From: Nitrobacter sp. 62-13
GTDB taxonomy: Bacteria > Pseudomonadota > Alphaproteobacteria > Rhizobiales > Xanthobacteraceae
Direction: 5' to 3'
DNA length: 32,050 nucleotides
Assembly (NCBI RefSeq): GCF_001896955.1
Contig: NZ_MKRN01000079.1
Coordinates: 1 to 32,050, forward strand
Shown here: positions 25,726 through 32,050 of the stretch, piece after piece
How positions within the stretch are numbered: position 1 is the first letter of the stretch
Layout: every line of letters begins with the position of its first letter
Notes under the pieces: generated by a model
Database searches by the model: none
Seen by the model: the letters and a program-made list of their open reading frames with translations, nothing else
What the model was told of the DNA's origin: nothing
Position numbers and translations under genes: made by a program

Positions 25726-25750
25726 AACGCGATCGTGTTCCAAAAGTTCC
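25726..25750 (-). promoter_or_regulatory. EcfG-type general stress promoter
   Basis: Minus strand: GGAAC at 25750-25746, 16 bases, then CGTT at 25729-25726, a full match to the alphaproteobacterial general stress sigma factor consensus GGAAC-N16/17-CGTT. It lies about 61 bases upstream of the glycine-zipper ATG. A second GGAAC at 25741 does not have CGTT at the right distance. Confidence 0.65.
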
Positions 25751-25934
25751 AGAATCGCGACGGGCCGCGGTTGCTTGTTACCGAATTTCCCTTTCGTGAC
25801 TTTTCGGCCCTGTCTTGGCCTTGGTCATGCCGCTTCGAGATTTGACCATGATACAATCCGCTACTGGAAGCAGAACCGTTTTGAGCGCATATAGGACACG
25901 GGGGACGTCAGGCTGCATCCGAGGCCCAGGTAAA

Positions 25935-26738
25935 ATGCGTAGATTTCTTATTCCCGTCACCGGTCTGCTACTCCTTGGCGCCGTCAGCGCCGCTCAGGCG
26001 AAGGTGTCGATCCTTGTCGACAAGGACAATCAGCAAATGACCGTCTCCGTCGACGGCGTCGAGCGCTATCATTGGCCGGTCTCGAGCGGAAATCCGTCCC
26101 ACGAAACGCCGAACGGCAGCTTTCAAGCTTTCCGTATGGAAGCCGATCATTTCTCCAAGGAATTCGACGACGCTCCGATGCCGCACTCGATCTTTTTCAC
26201 CAAGATCGGTCATGCCATCCATGGCACGTTTTCCGAAGGCAGCCTCGGCGTTCCCGTCTCGCATGGTTGCGTTCGCATATCGCGCGCCAATGCATCGACC
26301 CTCTATGCGCTGGTTCAGAAAGAAGGCGTCCTCAATACTACCGTCAAACTGATCGGATCGTCGCGCGTCGCACTGGCGCGCAATCCCCGCGGCAAGCGCA
26401 AAACCGATGTCGCCCGTCGCAATCCGCCGGGCGATCAATCTTATGACGCCGTCGGAAATCCGGTCGATCTGACGCAGGGGCGGATCGTCCCAAGTCAGCA
26501 GCCGCAAGCGGCCGTTCGCGACGACGGTTATATCTATCCGGCGGACGGCAGTTCCAGCGATCAGCGCTATCCTGCGCCGCGTAGTTCTCGCCGCCTCCGC
26601 GATGCGCGAAACGTTCCCCAGCAGTATTACAACGGCAGCGATCAAGCCGATTACGGTTATGCACAACCCTATTCGCCACAGGTGTACGCGCCGCGGCCTT
26701 ATCGACCGCGGGGCCTGTTCACGGACTTCGGCGACTGA
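25935..26738 (+). CDS. L,D-transpeptidase (YkuD domain), exported
   Basis: YkuD-type transpeptidase forming 3-3 peptidoglycan cross-links or anchoring proteins to the wall. Of 267 residues, the first 21 are a signal peptide (MRRFLIPVTGLLLLGAVSAA). The YkuD domain covers about 22-145. It contains VDKDNQQMTVSVDG, and the catalytic signature HGTFSEGSLGVPVSHGCVRIS with active His and Cys. A long Arg/Pro/Tyr-rich C-terminal region follows (VPQQYYNGSDQADYGYAQPY), probably disordered. The track starts at 25815, but ATG 25935 gives the normal signal peptide and has AGG upstream. It is divergent from the glycine-zipper gene. Confidence 0.92.
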   Translation: MRRFLIPVTGLLLLGAVSAAQAKVSILVDKDNQQMTVSVDGVERYHWPVSSGNPSHETPNGSFQAFRMEADHFSKEFDDAPMPHSIFFTKIGHAIHGTFSEGSLGVPVSHGCVRISRANASTLYALVQKEGVLNTTVKLIGSSRVALARNPRGKRKTDVARRNPPGDQSYDAVGNPVDLTQGRIVPSQQPQAAVRDDGYIYPADGSSSDQRYPAPRSSRRLRDARNVPQQYYNGSDQADYGYAQPYSPQVYAPRPYRPRGLFTDFGD

Positions 26739-26779
26739 CCGCTACGACCGTCGCCGTCCCGTATCGATCGAAGCGGACT

Positions 26780-28387
26780 ATGCCGGATACCGACGTCGTC
26801 ATCATCGGCGCAGGCCATAACGGGCTCACCTGCGCTGCTTATCTCGCGATGGCCGGACTGCGGGTCAGGGTCGTGGAGCGGCGCAAGGTGGTGGGCGGCG
26901 CTGCCGTGACGGAAGAATTCCATCCCGGATTCCGTAATTCGGTCGCGGCCTACACCGTCAGCCTGCTCAATCCGAAAGTCATCGCGGACCTGCGGCTGCA
27001 TGATCACGGCCTGCGGATCGTCGAGCGCCGAGCCCAGAATTTTTTGCCCGCCCCCGACGGCCAATATATCCTTACCGGCGAGGGCCGCACTGCTGCGTCG
27101 GTCGCCAGCCTGAGCGAACGGGATGCCGTCGCGATCGCCGGTTTCATGCGCGAACTGGAAGAGATCGCGGACGTGATTCGGCAGTTCGTGCTGCGCGCAC
27201 CGCCGAACCTCATCGATAGTTTTGGCCTCAACGCCGCGCATGAATTCGCCAACGCGATCGGCTCAGTCGGAATCCTGCGCGGCCTGACGCTGGAGCAGCA
27301 GCGCAACCTGCTCGATCTCTTTGCACGATCAGCCGGAGACATACTCGACGACCGCTTCGAAACCGATCTGGTGAAATCCCTGTTCGGCTTCGACGCCGTC
27401 GTCGGCAACTACGCCAGCCCCTACGCAGCCGGCTCGGCCTACGTAATGCTGCATCATGCCTTTGGAGAAGTGAACGGCAAGAAGGGCGTCTGGGGTCACG
27501 CCATCGGCGGCATGGGCGCGATTACCCAGGCGATGGCCACGGCCGCTCGCGAACGCGGCGCCGAGATCGAGACCGGAGCCGGTGTAAGCGAGATCGTTGT
27601 CGAGCGTGGCCGCGCGACGGGTGTCGTTCTCGATGACGGACGGACGGTCCGCGCGAGATATATCGCCGCAAACGTCAACCCGAAGCTGCTCTACACGCGG
27701 CTGCTGCCCGCCGGCTCGCTTGACCCCGCTTTTCTCAATCGCATCAAGAACTGGCGCAACGGCTCCGGAACGTTCCGGATGAACGTGGCGCTCTCCGCCC
27801 TGCCCTCCTTCTCGGCCTTGCCGGGCGACGGCGACCATCTCAGCGCCGGCATCATCATCGCGCCCGGCCTCGGCTACATGGACCGCGCCTGGCAGGATGC
27901 GCGGCGGTTCGGCTGGAGCCGCGAACCGGTGGTGGAGGTTCTGATCCCATCCGTGATCGATGATTCACTCGCCCCGACCGGCCGCCATGTCGCGAGCCTG
28001 TTCTGCCAGCACGTGGCGCCGGAGTTGCCTGACGGCGCATCCTGGGACGACCACCGCGACGAGGTCGCCGACCTCATGATCGCAACCGTCGACCGCTACG
28101 CGCCCGGCTTTGCCGCCAGCGTGATCGGCCGCCAGATCCTGTCTCCGCTCGACCTCGAACGCGAATTCGGACTGCTGGGTGGAGACATTTTCCACGGCGC
28201 GCTGACGCTGAACCAGTTGTTCTCCGCCCGGCCGATGCTGGGGCACGCCGACTATCGGGGACCGCTGAAAGGTCTCTACCATTGCGGCTCCGGTGCGCAT
28301 CCGGGCGGCGGCGTCACCGGCGCACCCGGCCACAACGCGGCGCGCGCGATCCTGCGGGATCACCGGGCGCTGTTCGCCCGCCATTAG
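26780..28387 (+). CDS. FAD-dependent phytoene desaturase-like oxidoreductase
   Basis: A 535-residue flavoprotein of the phytoene desaturase/PYROXD2-like (NAD(P)/FAD amino-oxidase) group. The FAD motif is VVIIGAGHNGLTCAAYLAMAG (residues 6-26), with RVVERRKVVGGAAVTEEF just after it. The middle carries GVWGHAIGGMGAITQAMA. The C-terminal FAD-contacting motif is YHCGSGAHPGGGVTGAPGHN. The substrate is unknown: no carotenoid genes are nearby, so a carotenoid role is not implied. The TAG stop at 28385-28387 overlaps the first base of an inverted repeat. Confidence 0.88.
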   Translation: MPDTDVVIIGAGHNGLTCAAYLAMAGLRVRVVERRKVVGGAAVTEEFHPGFRNSVAAYTVSLLNPKVIADLRLHDHGLRIVERRAQNFLPAPDGQYILTGEGRTAASVASLSERDAVAIAGFMRELEEIADVIRQFVLRAPPNLIDSFGLNAAHEFANAIGSVGILRGLTLEQQRNLLDLFARSAGDILDDRFETDLVKSLFGFDAVVGNYASPYAAGSAYVMLHHAFGEVNGKKGVWGHAIGGMGAITQAMATAARERGAEIETGAGVSEIVVERGRATGVVLDDGRTVRARYIAANVNPKLLYTRLLPAGSLDPAFLNRIKNWRNGSGTFRMNVALSALPSFSALPGDGDHLSAGIIIAPGLGYMDRAWQDARRFGWSREPVVEVLIPSVIDDSLAPTGRHVASLFCQHVAPELPDGASWDDHRDEVADLMIATVDRYAPGFAASVIGRQILSPLDLEREFGLLGGDIFHGALTLNQLFSARPMLGHADYRGPLKGLYHCGSGAHPGGGVTGAPGHNAARAILRDHRALFARH

Positions 28388-28424
28388 AGCCTTTCCGCGT
28401 CTGATAAAATCAGAAGCGGGGCTC
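28387..28424. repeat. Inverted repeat just after the oxidoreductase stop codon
   Basis: GAGCC-TTT-CCGC-G-TCTGAT, loop AAA, ATCAGA-A-GCGG-GGCTC. It forms a long imperfect hairpin with one bulge and no T-run. Its first arm is shared with the 15941 fragment, and it is contiguous with the 65-bp element at 28422, suggesting one composite repeat. Confidence 0.7.
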
Positions 28425-28486
28425 ATGATTTTTGATTTGATCCGTTTTCTTCACGCGAACCGGTATCCACTTCGCTCGAAAACGCT
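28422..28486 (+). repeat. Dispersed 65-bp repeat, copy 1
   Basis: Contains CGTTTTC (28443) and GAAAACG (28478), with inner GCGAA/TTCGC arms, and aligns closely with 28969-29033 in the same orientation. In both copies the two outer arms bracket exactly 42 bases. I recall this sequence type as a common dispersed repeat in Bradyrhizobium-like genomes; that recall is unverified. Confidence 0.8.
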
Positions 28487-28494
28487 TTGACCGC

Positions 28495-28635
28495 TCACGC
28501 GACCAGCAGCACATAGACCGCCATCAACGGCGTGAGCCCGAGCACGATGGCGCTGATGCCAAACGCCCACATAATGTCCTCGGCCGCGATCCCGGATGTT
28601 CCTCCGGTCGGCTCGACCTCGTCGATGCCTTCCAT
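28495..28635 (-). CDS. 46-residue membrane peptide (hypothetical)
   Basis: A minus-strand ORF, MEGIDEVEPTGGTSGIAAED, followed by a hydrophobic helix ending AVYVLLVA. It has one predicted transmembrane segment (MWAFGISAIVLGLTPLMAVYVLLVA) and an acidic N-terminus. The start ATG is at 28635 with GGGGG upstream; the track merges it into 28495-28893. I do not recognise the family. It lies between two copies of a dispersed repeat. Being short and isolated, it is less certain than the other genes. Confidence 0.5.
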   Translation of the reverse strand: MEGIDEVEPTGGTSGIAAEDIMWAFGISAIVLGLTPLMAVYVLLVA

Positions 28636-28831
28636 GACGCCCCCGCATTCTGCTTGGGAGCATCGATACCGACAAAACTCTAACAAACCTCGCCGCGATT
28701 TCGCTGTGATTTGGACACAAGAGCTACCGGGAATTAACCCTCGCGGGCACTGCGCTGCCCAAGCCCTCATGCATCTCTTGTTCTGCAACAGCGAAATCCC
28801 GCCCGAAAGCTTGATAACCCGCCGCCCGGCC
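28636..28831. other. Intergenic stretch upstream of the DnaA-like array
   Basis: Roughly 200 bases in which I see no gene. A promoter for the 28635 peptide presumably lies here, but no pair of hexamers is convincing. Confidence 0.4.
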
Positions 28832-28875
28832 TGTGGATATCTTGTGGATATCCTGTTGATAACATGTTGAAAACA
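28832..28875 (+). promoter_or_regulatory. Four-unit 11-bp array of DnaA-box-like sequences
   Basis: Four units start at 28832, 28843, 28854 and 28865, exactly 11 bases apart: TGTGGATATCT, TGTGGATATCC, TGTTGATAACA, TGTTGAAAACA. Read in reverse they are near matches to the DnaA box TTATCCACA: units 1, 2 and 3 match 8 of 9 bases, unit 4 matches 7. Units 3 and 4 are also dyads, TGTT-N3-AACA. Head-to-tail boxes on one face of the helix suggest cooperative binding of a protein. Identity of the protein and function are unknown. Confidence 0.6.
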
Positions 28876-28968
28876 ACCCGGAAAATCGCGCAACGGCGGT
28901 TCGGGATTTATGGGACGATCCGGGGTGGTCCATCGCGTTTCAGACGTCTGACCGACCCGGTCGCGAGA

Positions 28969-29033
28969 CTCTATGATTTTGATTTAACGCGTTTTCTTCA
29001 CACGAACCGGTACCCATGTGGCTCGAAAACGCT
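28969..29033 (+). repeat. Dispersed 65-bp repeat, copy 2
   Basis: Direct repeat of 28422-28486, with the outer CGTTTTC and GAAAACG arms identical and the same 42-base span. The inner arms differ (CACA and TGTG), preserving fold-back ability. The array at 28832 and the small membrane peptide lie between the two copies. Confidence 0.8.
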
Positions 29034-29096
29034 ATAAGTTGCCGCTTTGTGCCAAAGCAAATGTTTGGCAAAGCAGGCAGGTAACTGGGGGTTGGT

Positions 29097-29381
29097 GTGC
29101 TGAACATTCTTGGCCGGGTCTTTCTCACGATCGTTATCCCGATAGTCGGAGGTTACCTCGGCACATCATTGAACACCTTCGACATTTATCTGGCCCTCGC
29201 TGCCTCGTGGTCGTTCTGGGCCTATGCGCAACCAGGGCCCCAAGAGCTTTGGCAAACGGGCGGCTGGGCCGGCATTCTGAAAGGCTGGCTTCTCATGGCG
29301 ATCGCCGTGCTCATGGTGGCCGGGCCGGCTTATGGCGTCGGCTATCTTATCGCCAGAACCTGGGCCCCGGCCGGATCCTGA
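29097..29381 (+). CDS. Small integral membrane protein (hypothetical)
   Basis: A 94-residue protein starting with GTG at 29097, GGGGG just upstream. It has three hydrophobic segments (ILGRVFLTIVIPIVGGYLG, YLALAASWSFWAYA and WLLMAIAVLMVAGPAYGVGYLIA). I do not recognise the family. It ends 19 bases before the prmA start on the same strand, so it may be the first gene of a small operon with prmA. Coding status is likely because of the membrane pattern and position, but unproven. Confidence 0.6.
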   Translation: MLNILGRVFLTIVIPIVGGYLGTSLNTFDIYLALAASWSFWAYAQPGPQELWQTGGWAGILKGWLLMAIAVLMVAGPAYGVGYLIARTWAPAGS

Positions 29382-29400
29382 CCCTGTTCGTCGGACGTCC

Positions 29401-30297
29401 ATGACCAACACCGTCACGCCGGCGACCAGTCGCGCCACCTTCGCCATCGGCGAGGAGCAGGTCGCGCGGCGGGTAGTCGACCTCCTGACCGAGACACTCG
29501 ACGACGGCGAGCTTGCGGTCGCCGCATTCGAACGCAGCGACGGCCGCTGGGGCGTTTCGATGCACTTCGCCACCCCGCCCGATGAAGAGCGAATCCGCGC
29601 GCAGGTGACGCTGGTCGCCGGCGATGCCGTCGCGCAAACCGTTGTCTTCGATACGGTTGCCGCCAGGGATTGGGTCGAGGCCAGCCTCGAAGGTCTGGCG
29701 CCGGTCCCGGCCGGGCGCTTCGTCGTCCACGGCCGGCATGACCGCGCACGCGTCCCGCCAAATAAACTCGGCATCGAGATCGAGGCCGCGCTGGCATTCG
29801 GCACCGGTCACCATGGCACGACCCGCGGCTGCCTGCTGCTGCTCGATCAGGTGCTGCGCAGCAAGATGCCGCGACGGGTTCTCGATCTCGGCGCGGGCAC
29901 CGGTGTTCTCGCCATCGCCGCGGCCAAGGCGCTGCATCTGAACGTGCTGGCCAGCGACATCGATCCGCGTTCGGCGATCGTGGCGAAGGAGAACGCCGCG
30001 CTGAACGGCGTCGGCGATCTTGTCTGGTCGATCTGCGCGACCGGTTTTTCCGCGCCGCTGTTGCGGACGCGCGCGCCATTCGATCTGGTGCTGGCGAACA
30101 TTCTGGCCAATCCGCTGCGGCAGATGGCGCCGGTCATGGCAACTCATCTCGCGTCCGAGGCCATGGTGATCCTGTCGGGGCTGCTGCCGCATCAGACCCG
30201 CGGCGTGATCGCGGCCTACCGGGCGCAGGGGCTGGTGCTGATCCGGCAGATGCGGATCGACGGATGGTGCAGCCTGCTGATGCAGAATCGAGGCTAA
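29401..30297 (+). CDS. prmA: Ribosomal protein L11 methyltransferase
   Basis: S-adenosylmethionine-dependent methyltransferase that modifies ribosomal protein L11. The 298-residue protein has an N-terminal substrate-recognition part (to about 130). The catalytic domain contains the family motif EIEAALAFGTGHHGTTRGCL, SAM motif I VLDLGAGTGVLAIAAAK (from about residue 160), ASDIDPRSAIVAKENAALNG, and the NPP-like DLVLANILANPLRQMAP. The C-terminal FSGLL-type segment is SGLLPHQTRGVI. Start ATG 29401 (MTNTVTPATSRA); the track's 29332 start extends into the upstream membrane protein gene. Confidence 0.93.
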   Translation: MTNTVTPATSRATFAIGEEQVARRVVDLLTETLDDGELAVAAFERSDGRWGVSMHFATPPDEERIRAQVTLVAGDAVAQTVVFDTVAARDWVEASLEGLAPVPAGRFVVHGRHDRARVPPNKLGIEIEAALAFGTGHHGTTRGCLLLLDQVLRSKMPRRVLDLGAGTGVLAIAAAKALHLNVLASDIDPRSAIVAKENAALNGVGDLVWSICATGFSAPLLRTRAPFDLVLANILANPLRQMAPVMATHLASEAMVILSGLLPHQTRGVIAAYRAQGLVLIRQMRIDGWCSLLMQNRG

Positions 30298-30390
30298 GCC
30301 CGTCCCGCTCCGCTGGACCCGGCCTAGCCGGACCGTCGGATGCATCGCCGCGTTGCGTAGCCATCCTCGCGATCCTATGATGCCGAAAGA

Positions 30391-32050
30391 ATGTTCGAAG
30401 CCCATTTCCAGACCTTCGAGGATCCCGAAGGCGGCGTCGCGCTCACCGCCCGCCTCGCCGCGTTTCGCGAGGAGATGCACCGGCGGCAGTTGACCGGCTT
30501 CGTGATTCCGCGCGCCGACCAGCAGCAGAACGAATATGTCGCGCCCTCCGAGGAGCGGCTGGCATGGCTCACCGGCTTCACCGGATCGGCCGGCCTCGCC
30601 GTCGTGCTCGCCAAGGAAGCCGCCGTGTTTGTTGACGGCCGCTACGCATTGCAGGCGGCGCAACAGGTGGATACTCACGCCTGGAGCATCGTTTCGCTGG
30701 TCGACCCGCCTCCCGAAAGCTGGCTGGCGGAGCATCTCAGTGCCGGCGACCGGGTCGGATACGATCCCTGGCTGCATACTACGGCGGCGGCGGAGCGTCT
30801 CGCAAAGGCTTGCGCGAAAGCCGGCGCCGAACTGATCCCCGTCGAGAGCAATCCGGTCGACAGCATCTGGACCGATCGGCCCGCGCCGCCGCTCGGCCCG
30901 GTCACGATCCATGACGCGAGGTTCGCAGGCGAGACCGAGGCCGACAAGCTGACGCGCATCCGCGCCGAAATGAAGAAGCTCGGCGTCGATGCGACGGTGT
31001 TGTCGGATTCCCACGCGGTGGCCTGGACCTTCAACATTCGCGGCGCCGACGTCTCGCACACCCCGCTGCCTCTGTCCTACGCGTTGGTGCCGAAGGACGG
31101 CCGCCCTGTCGTGTTCATCGACTCCCGCAAACTCTCCAACACGAGCCGCGATCATCTCGAACGCAACGCCGACGTGTGCGAGCCGGATGCGTTGACCGAG
31201 GCACTGACCGCAACGGCCAGATCGGGCGCATCGATCGGGCTCGACAGCGCCACCGCCGCCGATGCCTTGACCCGTCTGATTACGTGCGCCGGCGGCAAAC
31301 CGGTGCGCGGCAACGATCCGGTCTCGCTGCTGAAGGCCGCGAAGAACCCGACCGAGATCGCGGGTGCACGCAGCGCGCATCAGCGCGACGCCGTGGCGCT
31401 GGCGCGGTTTCTCGCCTGGGTCGACCGCGAGGCGCCGAAGGGCGCGCTGACCGAGATCGACGCCGTCGAAGCACTGGAAACCTTTCGCCGCGACACCGGC
31501 GCGTTGAAGGACGTTTCCTTTCCGACCATCGCAGGCACCGGGCCGAACGGCGCCATCGTCCATTATCGCGTCACCCGCAAGAGCAACCGCCGCATCGCGC
31601 CCGGCGACCTGCTGCTGATCGACTCCGGCGCGCAATACGAGGACGGCACCACCGACGTCACCCGCACCATCGCGATCGGCCAACCGACCGACGAGATGCG
31701 CGACCGTTTCACCCGCGTGCTGCGCGGCCACATCGCCATCGCGCGCGCGGTGTTTCCCGACGGCACCACCGGCGCGCAGCTCGACACGCTGGCGCGGCAG
31801 TTTCTCTGGCAGGCCGGCGTCGACTTCGAGCACGGCACCGGCCACGGCGTCGGCAGCTATCTGTCAGTGCATGAAGGTCCGGCGCGGATTTCGAAACTCG
31901 GCACCACACAGCTCAAGCGCGGAATGATCCTGTCCAACGAGCCGGGCTACTATAAACGTGACGCCTTCGGCATCCGGATCGAAAATCTGGTGCTGGTCGC
32001 GGCGATGGAGATTCCCGGCGCGGAGAAAGCCATGAACGGCTTCGAGACCC
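30391..32050 (+). CDS. pepP: Xaa-Pro aminopeptidase (M24B), cut by window edge
   Basis: Dimetal aminopeptidase P removing N-terminal residues before proline. It runs off the right edge and so is absent from the track; I translated about 553 codons from ATG 30391 (MFEAHFQTFEDPEGG). The two N-terminal creatinase-like domains include FVIPRADQQQNEYVAPSEER, VFVDGRYALQA and VLSDSHAVAWTFNIRG. The catalytic pita-bread domain has metal ligands Asp411 and Asp422 (LIDSGAQYEDGTTDVTR), His485 (GTGHGVGSYLSVHEGP), and Glu residues in LSNEPGYYK and FGIRIENLV. The long three-domain form resembles eukaryotic-like PepP of about 600 residues, so only the C-terminus is missing. It lies 93 bp after prmA. Confidence 0.93.
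   Translation, partial: MFEAHFQTFEDPEGGVALTARLAAFREEMHRRQLTGFVIPRADQQQNEYVAPSEERLAWLTGFTGSAGLAVVLAKEAAVFVDGRYALQAAQQVDTHAWSIVSLVDPPPESWLAEHLSAGDRVGYDPWLHTTAAAERLAKACAKAGAELIPVESNPVDSIWTDRPAPPLGPVTIHDARFAGETEADKLTRIRAEMKKLGVDATVLSDSHAVAWTFNIRGADVSHTPLPLSYALVPKDGRPVVFIDSRKLSNTSRDHLERNADVCEPDALTEALTATARSGASIGLDSATAADALTRLITCAGGKPVRGNDPVSLLKAAKNPTEIAGARSAHQRDAVALARFLAWVDREAPKGALTEIDAVEALETFRRDTGALKDVSFPTIAGTGPNGAIVHYRVTRKSNRRIAPGDLLLIDSGAQYEDGTTDVTRTIAIGQPTDEMRDRFTRVLRGHIAIARAVFPDGTTGAQLDTLARQFLWQAGVDFEHGTGHGVGSYLSVHEGPARISKLGTTQLKRGMILSNEPGYYKRDAFGIRIENLVLVAAMEIPGAEKAMNGFET

Noticed and set aside
28724-28933. 69-residue minus-strand ORF over the DnaA-like array
   Set aside because: No family, and its sequence is the reverse translation of the 11-bp array region; the array is better explained as a DNA signal.
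28636-29096. Chromosome origin of replication
   Set aside because: DnaA-like boxes alone are not enough; flanking genes typical of oriC are absent and strand-skew data are not available.
29347-31845. 832-residue minus-strand ORF
   Set aside because: It is antisense to prmA and the aminopeptidase, which both have strong family motifs. A long stop-free antisense frame is common in GC-rich DNA; its sequence is His/Arg/Gly/Asp-rich without recognisable motifs.

Overview
The window is a GC-rich chromosomal segment from an alphaproteobacterium, most likely a Bradyrhizobium/Rhodopseudomonas/Nitrobacter-type member of the Hyphomicrobiales. This rests on the circularly permuted two-piece tmRNA gene, the alpha-type SspB next to it, GGAAC-N16-CGTT (EcfG-type) promoters, the folA/hflK/hflC/degP gene order and dispersed palindromic repeats of a type I associate with that family. 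Assignment below order level is inference. Almost all of it is core genome. I see no phage, insertion sequence, CRISPR or plasmid genes. Most ORF-track lines are GC-rich shadows, and several true genes are missing from it or over-extended in it (ilvC and the aminopeptidase run off the ends; the leader peptide, tmRNA and two small membrane proteins are too short or hidden).

Layout. 1-3.5 kb (minus): branched-chain amino acid genes ilvC (cut by the window edge), ilvN and ilvB. They lie behind a promoter, a 22-codon Leu/Ile/Val-rich leader peptide and a Rho-independent terminator, an attenuation arrangement. 3.5-6.1 kb: an unrecognised exported Cys-containing protein, then miaA (minus) and serB (plus), whose ATG codons overlap head to head. 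6.3-11.8 kb (minus): thyA, folA, hflK, hflC, a DUF2065 membrane protein and a DegP-type protease. 12.1-15.9 kb (plus): split tmRNA (ssrA), sspB, fumC, a DUF4169/ribbon-helix-helix gene pair and a second ribbon-helix-helix copy. 16-19.8 kb (minus): a 1274-residue AsmA-type protein with a repeated Pro/Ala-rich tail.

20-25.3 kb: a hotdog thioesterase, a DUF1328 membrane protein, a UvrD/PcrA helicase carrying an in-frame palindromic repeat insertion, and a two-gene ABC-2 exporter ended by a bidirectional terminator. 25.3-28.4 kb: a glycine-zipper exported protein with a good EcfG-type promoter, an L,D-transpeptidase and a phytoene-desaturase-like flavoprotein. 28.4-29.1 kb: a repeat-rich region with two direct copies of a 65-bp dispersed element, a 46-residue membrane peptide and a four-unit, 11-bp-periodic array of DnaA-box-like sequences. 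29.1-32 kb: a small membrane protein, prmA and an M24 aminopeptidase P that runs off the end.

Theme. Protein quality control is concentrated in the middle: tmRNA tags stalled chains, SspB delivers tagged chains to ClpXP, HflKC modulates FtsH and DegP clears the periplasm. The least-explained items are the 11-bp array, the palindrome translated inside the helicase, the repeat family around 28.4-29.0 kb and the tandem ribbon-helix-helix genes.
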